Positions 1-9,480 of a stretch of DNA of 64,000 bases are shown here, in pieces. The notes under the pieces are model-generated. The model was not told where the DNA came from, searched no databases, and worked only from the letters and a program-made list of their open reading frames with translations. The position numbers and the translations under genes were made by a program. How positions within the stretch are numbered: position 1 is the first letter of the stretch; each line of letters starts with the position of its first letter. Origin of the DNA: Marinobacterium sediminicola (GTDB lineage: Bacteria; Pseudomonadota; Gammaproteobacteria; Pseudomonadales; Balneatricaceae); NCBI RefSeq assembly GCF_022343685.1, contig NZ_CP092123.1:1798001-1862000 (forward strand), written 5' to 3'.

Positions 1-360
1 ATTGATGTACAGCCGGTGCGCTGGCAGGATGGCATCTTCCTGCAAAGCAAGCCCCGCTTCAATCTCCCGGGCAGCATCTGGATGCCTAACGTGGGGCTGG
101 GGGAGCTGGAACCTGAGTGGGCTGATTACTTCAGTAAAGGCTTGCGTCAGGCCAGTTCAGGTAAAATGGATTACCCACTGGTCATATACTGCACAGCCGA
201 TTGCTGGATGTCATGGAATGCAGTTAAGCGCGCCTCGGTCTGGGGCTACACCCAGGTGTATTGGTACGCTGAAGGCACTGACGGCTGGAAAGAGGCTGAT
301 TTGGCACTGGAGAAGGCGACACCCTTGCCTTTCCCGGTTACTCTACAGCCTGGCAATTGA
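1..360 (+). CDS. PQQ-dependent catabolism-associated CXXXCW protein (5' partial)
   Basis: The reading frame is open to the left edge, so the N-terminus, including any signal peptide, is missing; GTG at 16 is internal. The visible part is a rhodanese-like fold: a W-x-P-N-V-G stretch near residue 25-30, then YCTADCW (Cys-x3-Cys-Trp) where rhodaneses carry their active Cys. This Cys pair is the hallmark of a small periplasmic family found only beside PQQ alcohol dehydrogenase genes; a redox or sulfur-transfer role is suspected but unproven. It lies just upstream of the erbR-like gene, which supports the family assignment. Confidence 0.75.
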   Translation: MDVQPVRWQDGIFLQSKPRFNLPGSIWMPNVGLGELEPEWADYFSKGLRQASSGKMDYPLVIYCTADCWMSWNAVKRASVWGYTQVYWYAEGTDGWKEADLALEKATPLPFPVTLQPGN

Positions 361-426
361 GACATAAGATTTGAGACGGATGGTCCTTGAGTGCCTGAAT
401 AATAACGATAAATGGGGAATAACAAC

Positions 427-1101
427 GTGTATAAAATTCTCATCGCCGACGACCATCCTCTGTTTCGAGAAGCCATCACCAATGTGATCGAATCGGGTTT
501 TCCAGAAGCTGAAACCTTCGAAACTGAAGATCTTGAATCGGCGCTTGAATTGGCTCAACAGCATGATGACTTGGATCTTGTTCTGTTGGATCTGAACATG
601 CCTGGCATGAATGGCCTGAATGGCCTTATTTCATTGCGCAATGAAGCACCGACCATACCAGTCGTTATCGTATCTGCCGAAGACGACAAGCAGATTGTGT
701 TGCAAGCGATCACCTGTGGCGCAGTGGGCTTTATCTCCAAGTCTTCACCCAGAGCGCAAATGACAGAAGCACTGCAACAAATTCTTGATGGTAATGTTTA
801 TCTGCCTTCTGACATCATTCGCCAGACTGAACAGGACAGCAATCGTCGCAACCGGCGCAGCAATGAGCACCCACAAATTGCCCCTGAACTCCTGTCCTCT
901 TTGACTCGACGACAGCTGTTGGTGCTGGAAAGAATGGCCAAGGGTGAGTCAAACAAGCAGATTGCCTACAACCTGCACATCGCAGAAACGACCGTTAAGG
1001 CTCATGTTTCGGCTATCTTGCGTAAACTGGGCGTGCACAACCGGGTACAGGCGATTCTGTCAGCAAGCGATATCGACTTCGCGCAATATCTTCGTCGCTG
1101 A
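427..1101 (+). CDS. erbR: LuxR-family response regulator ErbR/AgmR (PedR1-like)
   Basis: This is a 224-residue NarL/FixJ-type regulator. The receiver starts [13 protein letters not shown] with acidic pocket D8-D9, phospho-acceptor D55 in LLDLNMPG, and Lys in FISKSSP. The C-terminal LuxR helix-turn-helix (about residues 160-210) reads [12 protein letters not shown]...[19 protein letters not shown]. It closely resembles AgmR/ErbR, the regulator needed for exaA-type ethanol oxidation in Pseudomonas. GTG at 427 is chosen over ATG at 412 because TGGGGAA lies about 7 bases upstream and the protein then begins like known AgmR. Its cognate kinase is probably one of the orphan hybrid kinases in the window (known network: ErcS, ErcS', ErbR, EraSR). 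Confidence 0.88.
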   Translation: MYKILIADDHPLFREAITNVIESGFPEAETFETEDLESALELAQQHDDLDLVLLDLNMPGMNGLNGLISLRNEAPTIPVVIVSAEDDKQIVLQAITCGAVGFISKSSPRAQMTEALQQILDGNVYLPSDIIRQTEQDSNRRNRRSNEHPQIAPELLSSLTRRQLLVLERMAKGESNKQIAYNLHIAETTVKAHVSAILRKLGVHNRVQAILSASDIDFAQYLRR

Positions 1102-1107
1102 AGGCAG

Positions 1108-1133
1108 CCAGGGGCGGTCAGGGCCGCCCCTGG
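1108..1133. terminator. Hairpin between convergent erbR and hybrid kinase genes
   Basis: A perfect 10-bp inverted repeat, CCAGGGGCGG / CCGCCCCTGG, with a 6-base loop sits exactly between the two convergent stop codons and overlaps the kinase stop. There is no T-tract on either side, so it may slow or block read-through in both directions but is not a classical intrinsic terminator. Confidence 0.5.
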
Positions 1134-3709
1134 AGCAGGTGCGCGAGCGTGGCCTTGAGCTTCAGCGGCCGGATTGGCTTATTCATCAAGAGATACCCCT
1201 GCTCCTTCACTTCCTGCTTGAGCTCGTTGCTGTAGTTGGCCGTGATCATTAACACGGGAGGCGTGTCTGAACGCTGCTGCAGAATATCCCTGACAAGCTC
1301 AATGCCTGTGGCACCGTCGTCGAGATGGTAGTCTGCAATCAGAAGATCCAGAGCTTCACTGCCTATCGACACGTGCTGCTGCAAGTCTTCAAGCCCCAGC
1401 GCGGTAATGACTTCACACCCCCAACCACCAAGCAAAGTGGCCATGCCTGCACAAATAGCGGCATCATTGTCCACCATCCAGATACGAGCACCCTGCAACT
1501 GGTTATCAATACCCGGATCCTTGAATCTGGGTGTAAAGGACTGAGGATTCAAACGACCGATCGGGAGTTCGACGGAGAATACGGAGCCCACACCTTCCTG
1601 TGAGCGAACACGAACGGGATGTTCAAGCATGTGACTGATTTTGTCGACGATCGCCAAACCCAGACCAAGCCCTTTATCCTGCTGATGATTGGCATTCGGG
1701 ATGCGACGAAACTCCTGAAAGATCTCGGTCAACTTGTCTGCCGGTATGCCAGACCCCGTATCCCAGACCTCAATCAGCAGTTTTTCGCCCCGTCTGCGGC
1801 ACCCCAGCAGGATTTCACCTCCGGAAGGCGTATAACGCAACGCATTGGTGAGAAAATTCCGCAAGATACGAGCCAGCAAGGTAGCATCACTGACCACTAC
1901 CGCATCGCTTCCACGGAAACGAAACCTGAGCCCTTCTGCAGCGGCTATCTGCGTGTATTCAGTGGCCAGGGTATCGAGCAGTTCGTTCAGTCTGAAGGCA
2001 CTGATATCCGGCTTGATAACCCCGGCATCCAGCTTTGAAATATCAACCAGCGTCCCCAGAAGTGTTTCAACGTCCTGCAGGGAATTACTGACTGAGTAAA
2101 CCAGAGAACTGATACGCTCAGGCATTGCCTGTTCCTGCAATGCCCCGGTGAACAATCGTGCTGCATTCAGCGGCTGTAAGAGGTCGTGACTCACTGCAGC
2201 CAGGAATTTGGTTTTAGACAAATTGGCCTGTTCAGCATCCTGCTTAGCATCCAGCAGACGAGCTTCGATCTCACGACGCTCCTCAATTTCCTGGCGCAAC
2301 TGCTGGTTAACCTCGGTCAATTCAGACGTACGCTCACGAACACGCTGTTCAAGATTCTGGTAGGCCTGCTGCAGCGCCATAGCCGTACGCTTACGTTCGG
2401 TGATATCACGAATCAATACGAAGAAGCCAACGGCACGTCCTTCTGCATCAAGGTTGGGAACATAGGACTTGAGCATATGTCGCGGCTCGCCGGCGGCATT
2501 GTACTCATCGATCTCAAAGGTCGTATTCTCCCCACCCAATGCATGCTGGATATAAGGTTCCAGGCGACTGTACAACTGATCGCCATGTACCTGGCGAATA
2601 CTCTGCCCAATAAGTGAACCCCGGGGCCAGCCGTACCAGTCGTCATAGACCTGACTGGTGAACTGGAAGCAGCCGTTTTCACCCACGTAGGCAATCAACG
2701 CAGGCACATGGTCGGTGATCAGACGCAGCCAGTGCTCATTCTCGCGAAGGGTTTCGGCATACTGATAACGCTCGGTAATATCGGTGTAGGTGTTTACGAA
2801 GCCACCCGAAGGCATGGGATGGGTACGAATCTCCAAAACCCTGCCATCCGAAAGGCGCTGCTCCATTTCCTGCAATGGCCTGCCAGAGCTGTCCTGAACA
2901 TCGGGTGTCAGTAGCGCAACCTCGGATTGCTCCATCAACTGGTCAAACGGCATGCCTCCGGCAGCATGGATATGCGTTAATTCGACGAAACGATGGTTCC
3001 ATACTTCGAGACAGCCCTCCGGGTTAACCAGCGCGACCCCTTGTGAAAGGTTGTCAACCGTACTCTGCAGAAGCCTGCTTTTTTGCGCCAGCGCCTGCTC
3101 ACGCTGAGCCGCCTCACTGGCTTTCAGGTCGGTGATGTCGGTGTAGAGAATAACCAGGCCGCCTTCACCGGTATGACGTTCACTCACCTGGACCCAGCGA
3201 CCATTGGACAGGCGGTAGACAGTCGCTTCATCACCTTTGCCAACATGCTCTTCAAGAACAACGCCCCGCTCCAGTGCAAGTCGACTGACATCCTGAATCG
3301 TTGCACCACGCTCAATCTCCGTGCCGGTGCCTTCCCAGTAATCACGAAAACGACTGTTGAACAGCAGGATTCTGCGTTGCTCATCGAACAGCACAAACGC
3401 ATCCGAAATACTCTCGATTGCATCAATGAGGCGCTGATGGGCAGTCGCCGCCTCCTGATTGGCCTGCTTGAGCGCATAGTTGCTACGCTTAAGCTCTGCC
3501 AGAGCGGTATTCAGTGCCTCAGTACGCTCTCTAACCTGTTCAGCAAGCACAACTGAATGCTCGAACGCCGCATAGGGAGCGGTACGCACAGTACTGCTTG
3601 ATTCCACACGCTCGATCAGCGCATCCTTCATGCGCGTAAGCTTGTCGTTCTCCTGCTCAAGCTGGGCGATCCTTGCCAATAACTGTTCGCGTGTAGGCTC
3701 AGAACTCAT
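1118..3709 (-). CDS. ercS': Hybrid sensor histidine kinase, three PAS domains (ErcS'-like)
   Basis: An 863-residue soluble hybrid kinase with no transmembrane segment. In order: N-terminal coiled coil (10-95), PAS 1 (95-195), PAS 2 (210-315), PAS 3 (325-438), coiled coil, HisKA with phospho-His H508 in AAVSHDLLQPLNAARL, HATPase (610-715; N-box NALRYTP, DTGSGIP, GLGLGLAIV), and a receiver (742-860) with D793 in IADYHLDDG. There is no Hpt domain. The HDLLQPLNAARLF block is typical of the ErcS/ErcS' kinases of the ethanol-oxidation network. It overlaps the end of the upstream FIST gene by 11 bases, so the two are translationally coupled and FIST is likely its ligand-sensing partner. The receiver may return phosphate to, or compete with, ErbR. 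Confidence 0.82.
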   Translation of the reverse strand: MSSEPTREQLLARIAQLEQENDKLTRMKDALIERVESSSTVRTAPYAAFEHSVVLAEQVRERTEALNTALAELKRSNYALKQANQEAATAHQRLIDAIESISDAFVLFDEQRRILLFNSRFRDYWEGTGTEIERGATIQDVSRLALERGVVLEEHVGKGDEATVYRLSNGRWVQVSERHTGEGGLVILYTDITDLKASEAAQREQALAQKSRLLQSTVDNLSQGVALVNPEGCLEVWNHRFVELTHIHAAGGMPFDQLMEQSEVALLTPDVQDSSGRPLQEMEQRLSDGRVLEIRTHPMPSGGFVNTYTDITERYQYAETLRENEHWLRLITDHVPALIAYVGENGCFQFTSQVYDDWYGWPRGSLIGQSIRQVHGDQLYSRLEPYIQHALGGENTTFEIDEYNAAGEPRHMLKSYVPNLDAEGRAVGFFVLIRDITERKRTAMALQQAYQNLEQRVRERTSELTEVNQQLRQEIEERREIEARLLDAKQDAEQANLSKTKFLAAVSHDLLQPLNAARLFTGALQEQAMPERISSLVYSVSNSLQDVETLLGTLVDISKLDAGVIKPDISAFRLNELLDTLATEYTQIAAAEGLRFRFRGSDAVVVSDATLLARILRNFLTNALRYTPSGGEILLGCRRRGEKLLIEVWDTGSGIPADKLTEIFQEFRRIPNANHQQDKGLGLGLAIVDKISHMLEHPVRVRSQEGVGSVFSVELPIGRLNPQSFTPRFKDPGIDNQLQGARIWMVDNDAAICAGMATLLGGWGCEVITALGLEDLQQHVSIGSEALDLLIADYHLDDGATGIELVRDILQQRSDTPPVLMITANYSNELKQEVKEQGYLLMNKPIRPLKLKATLAHLLQGRP

Positions 3710-4859
3710 TCGCTGTCCTGCCGATCACGACCCCGGTAAAGGTCTGGTTGAGGTGCATACCGTCAAACTGTTCGCCATAGGTATTGAAACCGATCACGTT
3801 ATGATCGACCAGGAATTCGGAAGTCTCCTGGGTATGTTCGGTGTATTCCGCCTCCAGCCGCCGCAGGAAGCAATCACAACCAATCGTGATCAGGGGTTTA
3901 CCCAGCGTCTGTTCGATCGCCTCAAAGCGCTGAGCCAAATTCGGCAACATGGCTTCGGGCTGCATGGCTGTCAGGACGATGCCGTTCTCCACTGCGCAGT
4001 AGAAAGTAAGGCTCATATCCGGGTTTACTTTCTGGATAGACCTCACGTAATACTCCTGCCCTATTCGAACAGCGAGAGGATTCAAAGCAAATACACGGTA
4101 ATCCAGCTCTTCAGGATTAAGACCAAGCTGGCGCGCATATTCAATTGCAGCAGGTTCTGCATTCAATTCGTAGACCGTGCGCGTTGCCGGGTCTGCCTGA
4201 GTCACAACGAGTTTCTGCTCAAGGCTGCGCATGTGGTGTGTCGTAAAGACTTCAAAATCCAACGGTGTATTGACCATGATGACAACGGCGGCCCGTGTGC
4301 GAAACTCACCATCATAGTAAACATGTGTACCCGTCAGGTGAATATCGTCCCCCGCTGAGCCACCAAAATGAGGGATGCTGCCCAATACGGAATCCAGAGT
4401 CAGCAACACCAGTTCTTCCTGACTCGACAAGCCATCAAGTAGAGTCAGTGCAAAGGTATGACCCTTGATGGGGGCCACCCGTCTCTGCTGGCAACCGGCG
4501 ACGAGTGCATCAATCAAAGATTGCGCTTCAGTCAGCGTAAATTGATCCAGCGCCTCGACCAACCCAACCTCAATTGAAAAGAGGTTTCGGTCGAAGCCAA
4601 TTGCCGTAACTGTACCCTGATCGTAACCCCTGGGGGTTAATTCACCTGCGGTGGTACAGCCGGCAAGACGCACTCCGGGAAAGGCGGTCGTCAACGCAAC
4701 AGACAAGGCCTGGAGGTTATACTCGGCCGAGCAGAAAAAGAGAACGAATCCAAGCTCTGAATCATTAAGCTCAGCCGCCAGCTCAAAAGCGGCCAGCTGT
4801 GGATCCTGTGCCGAAGACATCGAGGAGCGGATTGGATCTTTGAACAAGGGCGCGTTCAT
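3699..4859 (-). CDS. FIST-domain sensory protein
   Basis: A protein of about 386 residues with FIST N and FIST C domains. Seen are the N-terminal LGFVLFFCSAEYN strand, GCTTAGEL (G-C-T-T-x-G-E motif), SAGDDIHL, and a C-terminal IGCDCFLRRLE. FIST proteins bind small molecules, proposed to include amino acids, and usually partner with kinases or MCPs. No signal peptide or membrane segment is visible, so it is cytoplasmic. ATG at 4859 is the first ATG; a TTG at 4886 would add 9 residues and ATG at 4820 would remove 13; none has a good Shine-Dalgarno. It is co-transcribed with and overlaps the hybrid kinase downstream. A GTAGTA-type motif lies about 70 bases upstream. Confidence 0.82.
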   Translation of the reverse strand: MNAPLFKDPIRSSMSSAQDPQLAAFELAAELNDSELGFVLFFCSAEYNLQALSVALTTAFPGVRLAGCTTAGELTPRGYDQGTVTAIGFDRNLFSIEVGLVEALDQFTLTEAQSLIDALVAGCQQRRVAPIKGHTFALTLLDGLSSQEELVLLTLDSVLGSIPHFGGSAGDDIHLTGTHVYYDGEFRTRAAVVIMVNTPLDFEVFTTHHMRSLEQKLVVTQADPATRTVYELNAEPAAIEYARQLGLNPEELDYRVFALNPLAVRIGQEYYVRSIQKVNPDMSLTFYCAVENGIVLTAMQPEAMLPNLAQRFEAIEQTLGKPLITIGCDCFLRRLEAEYTEHTQETSEFLVDHNVIGFNTYGEQFDGMHLNQTFTGVVIGRTANEF

Positions 4860-5128
4860 TGGAGTGGTACTCGCGCTGAAAAACAAGGCAATTTAAATTG
4901 TAATCCTGCTCATAGAGTCAGGTAATGCTACTTCAGTACTTTCTCAACAAAGCATAAACAAGCCTAACTAATTGTTATAAAAGAACAATTAATTATGGAG
5001 TCGCTTTTATAAAATCCAGGCCGCGAAAACTACTACTAAAGATGTAAGAAAGCGGATTCACATGATCGACTCTGTACTACAGGACCGAGATGACCGTCAA
5101 TGTGAGCATATTGAGGGCAAAATCAAGC
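4860..5128. other. Intergenic region with FIST-kinase operon promoter
   Basis: AT-rich non-coding DNA between the FIST gene and the porin terminator. It contains the candidate regulator site at 4926-4941. Near 4970-4990 it is A/T-rich (TTGTTATAAAAGAACAATTAATTATG), suitable for a promoter reading left, but no -35/-10 pair could be assigned with confidence. No ORF with coding character was seen. Confidence 0.5.
4926..4941 (-). promoter_or_regulatory. GTAGTA-type motif upstream of FIST-kinase operon
   Basis: On the minus strand this reads AAGTACTGAAGTAGCA. It resembles the site before the cupredoxin-eraSR operon, CAGTACCGAAGTAGTA (AGTAC-Y-GAAGTAG-Y-A in both). It is a candidate binding site for ErbR or EraR; inferred from recurrence only. 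Confidence 0.4.
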
Positions 5129-5169
5129 AAAAAAAACCGCACAACCGGTGAAGGGGTCCAGTTGTGCGG
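5129..5169 (-). terminator. Rho-independent terminator of the porin gene
   Basis: On the minus strand, the stem CCGCACAAC (5161-5169) pairs with GTTGTGCGG (5137-5145) and is followed by a run of eight T. The stem begins 22 bases after the porin stop codon. Confidence 0.85.
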
Positions 5170-5191
5170 TCAGGTGTCACAACAACGCGGT

Positions 5192-6283
5192 TTACCAGGT
5201 CAGAACGGCACCCATCGCGATAGTATCGATATCATCATTGCCATCTGCCTCATACACGCTGTACTCTGCAACCAACTGCAGGTTGTCGTTGATACTGTAG
5301 AACAGCCCTGCTGCATTCAGCTCACTCTCGGTGCCATTGTTATCAACGTTGCCATGAGACAAGACACCACGCACTGAGTTGTAAGTGTATGAAGTCTGGA
5401 CGAGATAGCCATCTGATTCGGCTTCAGTTGAGAGGTTGTTGCTTGCGAAGCTGGTCGGAATACCCTGCTGATCGAAGCCTGAAACGGTCAACTTAAGACC
5501 ACCGTAACCAATCTGAGCACCGTAAGCGACACCATGTGCATCTACAGTGGTATCAGTAGCTGCCGTTGTGGTTTCACCAACAGCAGCACTGATCCAAGCA
5601 TTGAAGTGCCCGCCGTCAAACTTGGTACCGTAGGTCAGTTCAGCTTCCAGACGCGGATCTTCGCTGTAGCGAGTATTACCTGGGGTAAAATCATAATTCG
5701 GATCAAGGATACCGACAGCCAGTTTAAAACCGTTTACTTCTGGAGTACGGTAGGTAATCTGTGCATTGGGATTTGCATAGGGGTAACCAGTGGTGATGTT
5801 ACCGAAGGTTGTTCCTGCAGTTCCCTTAGGTGCAAAGCCTACGCCCAGCAGCAGCTCATCGTTAAAGATATTGCTGCGAGCATAAAGGCCGAAATCCTTA
5901 CCAAACAATACCTGACCGAATTCACCGTCTACAGTTGCATAAAATTGACGAACGTCTATGCCTGTATCGGTTTTGGTTGAATCTTCATTAAGATTATTTG
6001 AGTCGTTAATGGTTACCCAAAAAGAAGAACGACCGCCCAGCTTGAGGCCATCAGCTTCTTTGGTGACATTGAAACCAATGTAGTTTGGCAGGAAGCCCAT
6101 ACGGACACGAGAAACCTGCTGATCTCCCTGGTCCTGGTAGGTGTAAAATGCATTCAGAAGACCATCCGCAGAAAAGGTTGTGCCTTCCTGGTCATACAGT
6201 GTAATACCGGCTTGCGCCTGAGCAGCCATACCCAGCGCGATCATCGCAGGCAGGAGTTTGGTGGTCATTTTTTTATTCTTCAT
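5192..6283 (-). CDS. Outer-membrane porin of the quinoprotein cluster
   Basis: A 363-residue trimeric-type porin. It has a Lys-rich signal peptide with likely cleavage at AQAQA|GITLY and then alternating polar/hydrophobic beta strands. It ends in AVLTW, an aromatic C-terminal residue as required by the BAM beta-signal (Trp here instead of the usual Phe). A strong Shine-Dalgarno (GGGGGAAA) precedes ATG at 6283. It carries its own terminator and a GTAGTA-type motif upstream (6454-6469), which suggests co-regulation with the alcohol dehydrogenases and a job in admitting alcohols or other substrates across the outer membrane. Substrate is inferred from context only. Confidence 0.8.
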   Translation of the reverse strand: MKNKKMTTKLLPAMIALGMAAQAQAGITLYDQEGTTFSADGLLNAFYTYQDQGDQQVSRVRMGFLPNYIGFNVTKEADGLKLGGRSSFWVTINDSNNLNEDSTKTDTGIDVRQFYATVDGEFGQVLFGKDFGLYARSNIFNDELLLGVGFAPKGTAGTTFGNITTGYPYANPNAQITYRTPEVNGFKLAVGILDPNYDFTPGNTRYSEDPRLEAELTYGTKFDGGHFNAWISAAVGETTTAATDTTVDAHGVAYGAQIGYGGLKLTVSGFDQQGIPTSFASNNLSTEAESDGYLVQTSYTYNSVRGVLSHGNVDNNGTESELNAAGLFYSINDNLQLVAEYSVYEADGNDDIDTIAMGAVLTW

Positions 6284-6538
6284 GGTTTCCCCCAGATTGA
6301 AACTTCAGTCATGACATCGTTAATACGATGGCATGATGATCTCGATTTGAGGGACACAAACCCATGCTGCAGAGGCATTGTTGGACTGAAACTTTAGCGC
6401 CGAACCCACAGCATTAATACCGGTATTCCTGCACCAGTCGTACTCCCCTGCCCTAAGGTAGTAGAAGCACCTGCAACATTAGATTTATGCTGTAACACAC
6501 TGAATTATTGAGATTAAACACCTTGAAAAGTTCAACAC
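6284..6538. promoter_or_regulatory. Porin promoter region
   Basis: A 255-base non-coding stretch between the porin start and the terminator of the next gene. It contains the GTAGTA-type site at 6454-6469, about 170 bases from the porin start. No further structure was recognised. Confidence 0.5.
6454..6469 (+). promoter_or_regulatory. GTAGTA-type motif upstream of the porin
   Basis: TAAGGTAGTAGAAGCA on the plus strand. It shares the GGTAGTA core with the sites before the two alcohol dehydrogenase genes. Candidate regulator binding site, inferred from recurrence. Confidence 0.4.
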
Positions 6539-6573
6539 AAAAAAGCCCTGCCGGTTTCCCGGCAGGGCTTTTT
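6539..6573. terminator. Strong bidirectional terminator after the lanthanide-type ADH gene
   Basis: A perfect 14-bp stem, AAAAGCCCTGCCGG (6541-6554) with CCGGCAGGGCTTTT (6559-6572), and a 4-base loop. The A-run and T-run flanks make it functional on both strands. It lies 25 bases after the stop of the minus-strand dehydrogenase gene. Confidence 0.88.
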
Positions 6574-6596
6574 AAAACACTTTACTCAGGCGTTGA

Positions 6597-8369
6597 TCAG
6601 CTGTCTTTTGGCAGCTTGAAGGTCCACACGGAACCACCCTGGTTCAGGTGCTTCACGCGCTTGGCCACTTCACCACCCCAGAGCGGTACTGCACCACCCC
6701 AGCCGGAAACAACGGATACGTACTGTTCGCCATCCATTTCCCAGGTGATCGGAGAACCAACGATGCCGGAACCGGTCTGGAACTTGTACAGCATTTCACC
6801 TGTCTTGGCGTCAAACGCCATCAGGTAACCTTCAGGGTTACCGGTGAAAACCAGGTTACCCTTGGTGGCCAGAACGCCGCCCCACAGAGGTGCGAAGTTC
6901 TTGTAACGCCATACTTCCTTGCCGGATTTCGGATCTATTGCACGCAGCACACCGATGTACTCTTCATTCAGCGGCTTGATGGTAAAGCCTGCACCCAGGT
7001 AAGCGGCACCTTTCTTGTAGGAAACTGGCTCGTTCCAGATATCCATGGCCCACTCGTTAGAGGGCACATAGAACAAACCGGTATCCTGGCTGTATGCCAT
7101 TGGCATCCAGTTCTTACCACCCAGGAAGGACGGTGCAGATACTACAGGCTCACCTTTCTTACCATCTTTGGCATCTGCGGGGTTACCCGGACGACCATCT
7201 TTGGTGAAGATCGGACGACCTTTTTCATCCAGACCTTCAGCCCAGGTGATTTTGTCGACGAACGGGAAGCCACGGATGAAGTCACCGTTTTCACGGTTAA
7301 GCACGTAGAAGAAACCGTTACGGTCTGCAGTTGCAGCCGCTTTTACGGTTTTGCCGCCGTCCTTGTAATCAAAAGCGATCAGCTCGTTAACACCGTCAAA
7401 GTCCCAGCCATCGTGCGGCGTGGTCTGGAAGTGCCAAGCGATTTTGCCGGTATCCGGATCGATCGCAAGACGAGATGAGGAGAACAGGTTGTCGCCTGGA
7501 CGCAGATGGGAGTTCCACGGAGCCGGGTTACCAGTACCGAAGAACAGCAGGTCGGTATCAGGGTCATAGGTACCGCCCAACCAGGTCGCAGCGCCACCGG
7601 TCTTCCACAGGTCGCCCGGCCAGGTTTCGCCCGGCTTGCCACCGGAAATACCATTCTCAATCTTCTTGCCATCTTTCCAGATGTAACCCATGTGACCTTC
7701 TACGGTCGGGCGAGTCCAGACCAGATCACCGGTCTTGGCGTCATAAGCCTCGACCTTGCCGACAACGCCAAATTCACCACCGGATACACCGGTAATGATC
7801 TTGCCTTTAACGACCAGCGGAGCTGCCGTCAGCGAGTAACCTTCCTTGTAATCGGCAACGGTCTTCTTCCAAACCACCTTACCGGTGTCCTTGTTCAGGG
7901 CAACCAGCTTGGCGTCCAGAGTGCCGAAAATCACCAGGTCGTCATACAGGGCAACGCCACGGTTGATTACGTCACAGCAGGGCATGATGCCGTCGGGCAG
8001 TCGAGCGTTGTATTCCCAAAGCTCTTCACCGGTTTTGGCATCAATCGCAAATACGCGGGAGTAGGAACCGGTGACATACATGACACCGTCTTTCACCATC
8101 GGCTGAGATTCCTGCCCACGCTGTTTTTCGCCGCCGAAGGAGAACGACCATACAGGACGCAGTTCCTTGACGGTTTCAGCATTCAGCTTGTCGAGCGGGC
8201 TGTAGCGCTGAGCGCGCGGACCCAGACCATTGGATACCACGTCATCAGTGGTCATCTGGTCGGCAAGGATATCCTTGTCAGTGATGCCTGCCTGTGCAAA
8301 ACCTGCACAAGACATGGCAGCAACCAGAGCGGTCAGGGCAAAGCCTTTGCTGCGGCCAATCTTCTTCAT
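6597..8369 (-). CDS. pedH: PQQ-dependent alcohol dehydrogenase, lanthanide type (PedH-like)
   Basis: A 590-residue periplasmic quinoprotein. The signal peptide is cleaved near [10 protein letters not shown]. Eight-bladed propeller W-motifs run throughout (e.g. [26 protein letters not shown]). The adjacent-Cys disulfide is C131-C132. Expected metal ligands are E199 (SGGEFG), N281 (GTGNPAPWN) and D323 (PHDGWDFDG), plus R350. D325, two residues after the catalytic Asp, is the extra carboxylate that marks lanthanide-dependent XoxF/PedH enzymes. It oxidises primary alcohols to aldehydes, passing electrons to a c-type cytochrome. The Shine-Dalgarno AGGGGA supports ATG 8369. It is a monocistronic unit with a GTAGTA motif about 130 bases upstream. 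Metal preference is inferred from D325. Confidence 0.92.
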   Translation of the reverse strand: MKKIGRSKGFALTALVAAMSCAGFAQAGITDKDILADQMTTDDVVSNGLGPRAQRYSPLDKLNAETVKELRPVWSFSFGGEKQRGQESQPMVKDGVMYVTGSYSRVFAIDAKTGEELWEYNARLPDGIMPCCDVINRGVALYDDLVIFGTLDAKLVALNKDTGKVVWKKTVADYKEGYSLTAAPLVVKGKIITGVSGGEFGVVGKVEAYDAKTGDLVWTRPTVEGHMGYIWKDGKKIENGISGGKPGETWPGDLWKTGGAATWLGGTYDPDTDLLFFGTGNPAPWNSHLRPGDNLFSSSRLAIDPDTGKIAWHFQTTPHDGWDFDGVNELIAFDYKDGGKTVKAAATADRNGFFYVLNRENGDFIRGFPFVDKITWAEGLDEKGRPIFTKDGRPGNPADAKDGKKGEPVVSAPSFLGGKNWMPMAYSQDTGLFYVPSNEWAMDIWNEPVSYKKGAAYLGAGFTIKPLNEEYIGVLRAIDPKSGKEVWRYKNFAPLWGGVLATKGNLVFTGNPEGYLMAFDAKTGEMLYKFQTGSGIVGSPITWEMDGEQYVSVVSGWGGAVPLWGGEVAKRVKHLNQGGSVWTFKLPKDS

Positions 8370-8495
8370 TGCTGTCCCCTTTTAGGATTTTTTTGTTTTC
8401 CAGGAGAAGTCGGGAAAATTTCCCAACTCGTTTAGGCATTTTTGAATCTGACCAGAGATCCAACAATTGAACCGGCGAAGCAGTTTTATCCTCAC

Positions 8496-8511
8496 TTGGT
8501 AGTAATACTCC
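8496..8511 (+). promoter_or_regulatory. GTAGTA-type motif upstream of pedH-like gene
   Basis: TTGGTAGTAATACTCC on the plus strand, identical in its first ten bases (TTGGTAGTAA) to the site before exaA at 11780. Candidate binding site for EraR/PedR2 or ErbR. Confidence 0.45.
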
Positions 8512-8547
8512 TTGGAAAGCCCCGTATTTCGGGGCGTTAAGGAGATT

Positions 8548-9471
8548 TCAGTGGTCAAAGACAGCAACTTCATATTCGGGATAGAGATGAACCACACTGC
8601 GTTCGAATTCGGCTTGCCGGAGCGCAACACTACCAAAACGCGAAGGTATGGGCAGTGCCATCACCTCGGTCATGCTCATACCTGCCTCCGCAGACGACTT
8701 CAGCGTTTCGTCCAGCCAGCTCAGATAGTCACTCATCTGGTCCAGCGCTCGATGGTCTGTGACTTTAGGGCCATGCCCTGGAAGCATAATCCTGAAGGGA
8801 ATCTGCCTGAGCTGCTGAATTTCAGACCGCCACTGGTTCAACCCAGGGGTATGAGGCGTTGTCAGTGCACGCTGATAAAAGACCATATCAAACGGAAACA
8901 GCACACCTGTGGTATGGTCGTAGAGTACCAGGTCGGAGCCGCTATGCCCCGTCAGCTCGATCCATTCAAGCCGGTGTCCACCCATCTCCATCATGCCGGG
9001 CTCGATAACCTTTTCGGGCACGACGACTTCGGTACCACGCATCCAATCACCCACCAGGCGGTACATGTTTTCGGCAAACGCATCACCATTCTGCCTAATC
9101 TGATCTCGCGTATGCTCGAGTGAAGCGATGACTGCCCTGTCAAAGGCCTGATTACCCAGAAAATGATCCGGATGCTGATGCGTATTCACCACCAGCTTGA
9201 TTGGCTTGTCAGTGATACTCCTGATCAATGAATGCAATGCCTCGCCATAGCGTCGGGAGACACCGGTATCGAGCACCACTACCCCTTCATTTGTCACAAT
9301 GAACGCTGTGTTGACAATATTTCCGCCGTTTTCAAAACTGAAGTCTTCAGTTTTGCCTTCAATAAACCAGGTATTGAGGGCTACCTTTTCAGCACTCAGG
9401 TTGTACTCAAGCGGCGCAGCAATAACTGGAATGCTTAAAGTCATTACCATCAACAAGGTCAAGATTCTCAT
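8548..9471 (-). CDS. Quinoprotein relay system zinc metallohydrolase (SoxH-like)
   Basis: A 307-residue metallo-beta-lactamase-fold protein with signal peptide (cleaved near PVIA|APLEY). The THQHPDHF block gives H-x-H-x-D-H; LTGHSGSD and LPGHGP supply the further metal His residues. This is the SoxH-related family that travels with PQQ dehydrogenases. The reaction is unknown; thiol-ester or persulfide hydrolysis on the SoxYZ-like carrier is often proposed. AAGGAGG precedes ATG 9471. Third or last gene in the minus-strand run cytochrome c550 - binding protein - SoxYZ-like - metallohydrolase; a weak hairpin, GCCCCG/CGGGGC, follows at 8519-8535. Confidence 0.85.
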   Translation of the reverse strand: MRILTLLMVMTLSIPVIAAPLEYNLSAEKVALNTWFIEGKTEDFSFENGGNIVNTAFIVTNEGVVVLDTGVSRRYGEALHSLIRSITDKPIKLVVNTHQHPDHFLGNQAFDRAVIASLEHTRDQIRQNGDAFAENMYRLVGDWMRGTEVVVPEKVIEPGMMEMGGHRLEWIELTGHSGSDLVLYDHTTGVLFPFDMVFYQRALTTPHTPGLNQWRSEIQQLRQIPFRIMLPGHGPKVTDHRALDQMSDYLSWLDETLKSSAEAGMSMTEVMALPIPSRFGSVALRQAEFERSVVHLYPEYEVAVFDH

Positions 9472-9480
9472 GCCGCCTCC

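Noticed and set aside
7506-8435. A 309-codon ORF opposite the lanthanide-type dehydrogenase gene.
   Set aside because: It mirrors codon bias of the real gene on the other strand, has no recognisable domain, and no Shine-Dalgarno. The same holds for long ORFs at 10151-11080, 11751-12668 (opposite strand) and 6648-7478.
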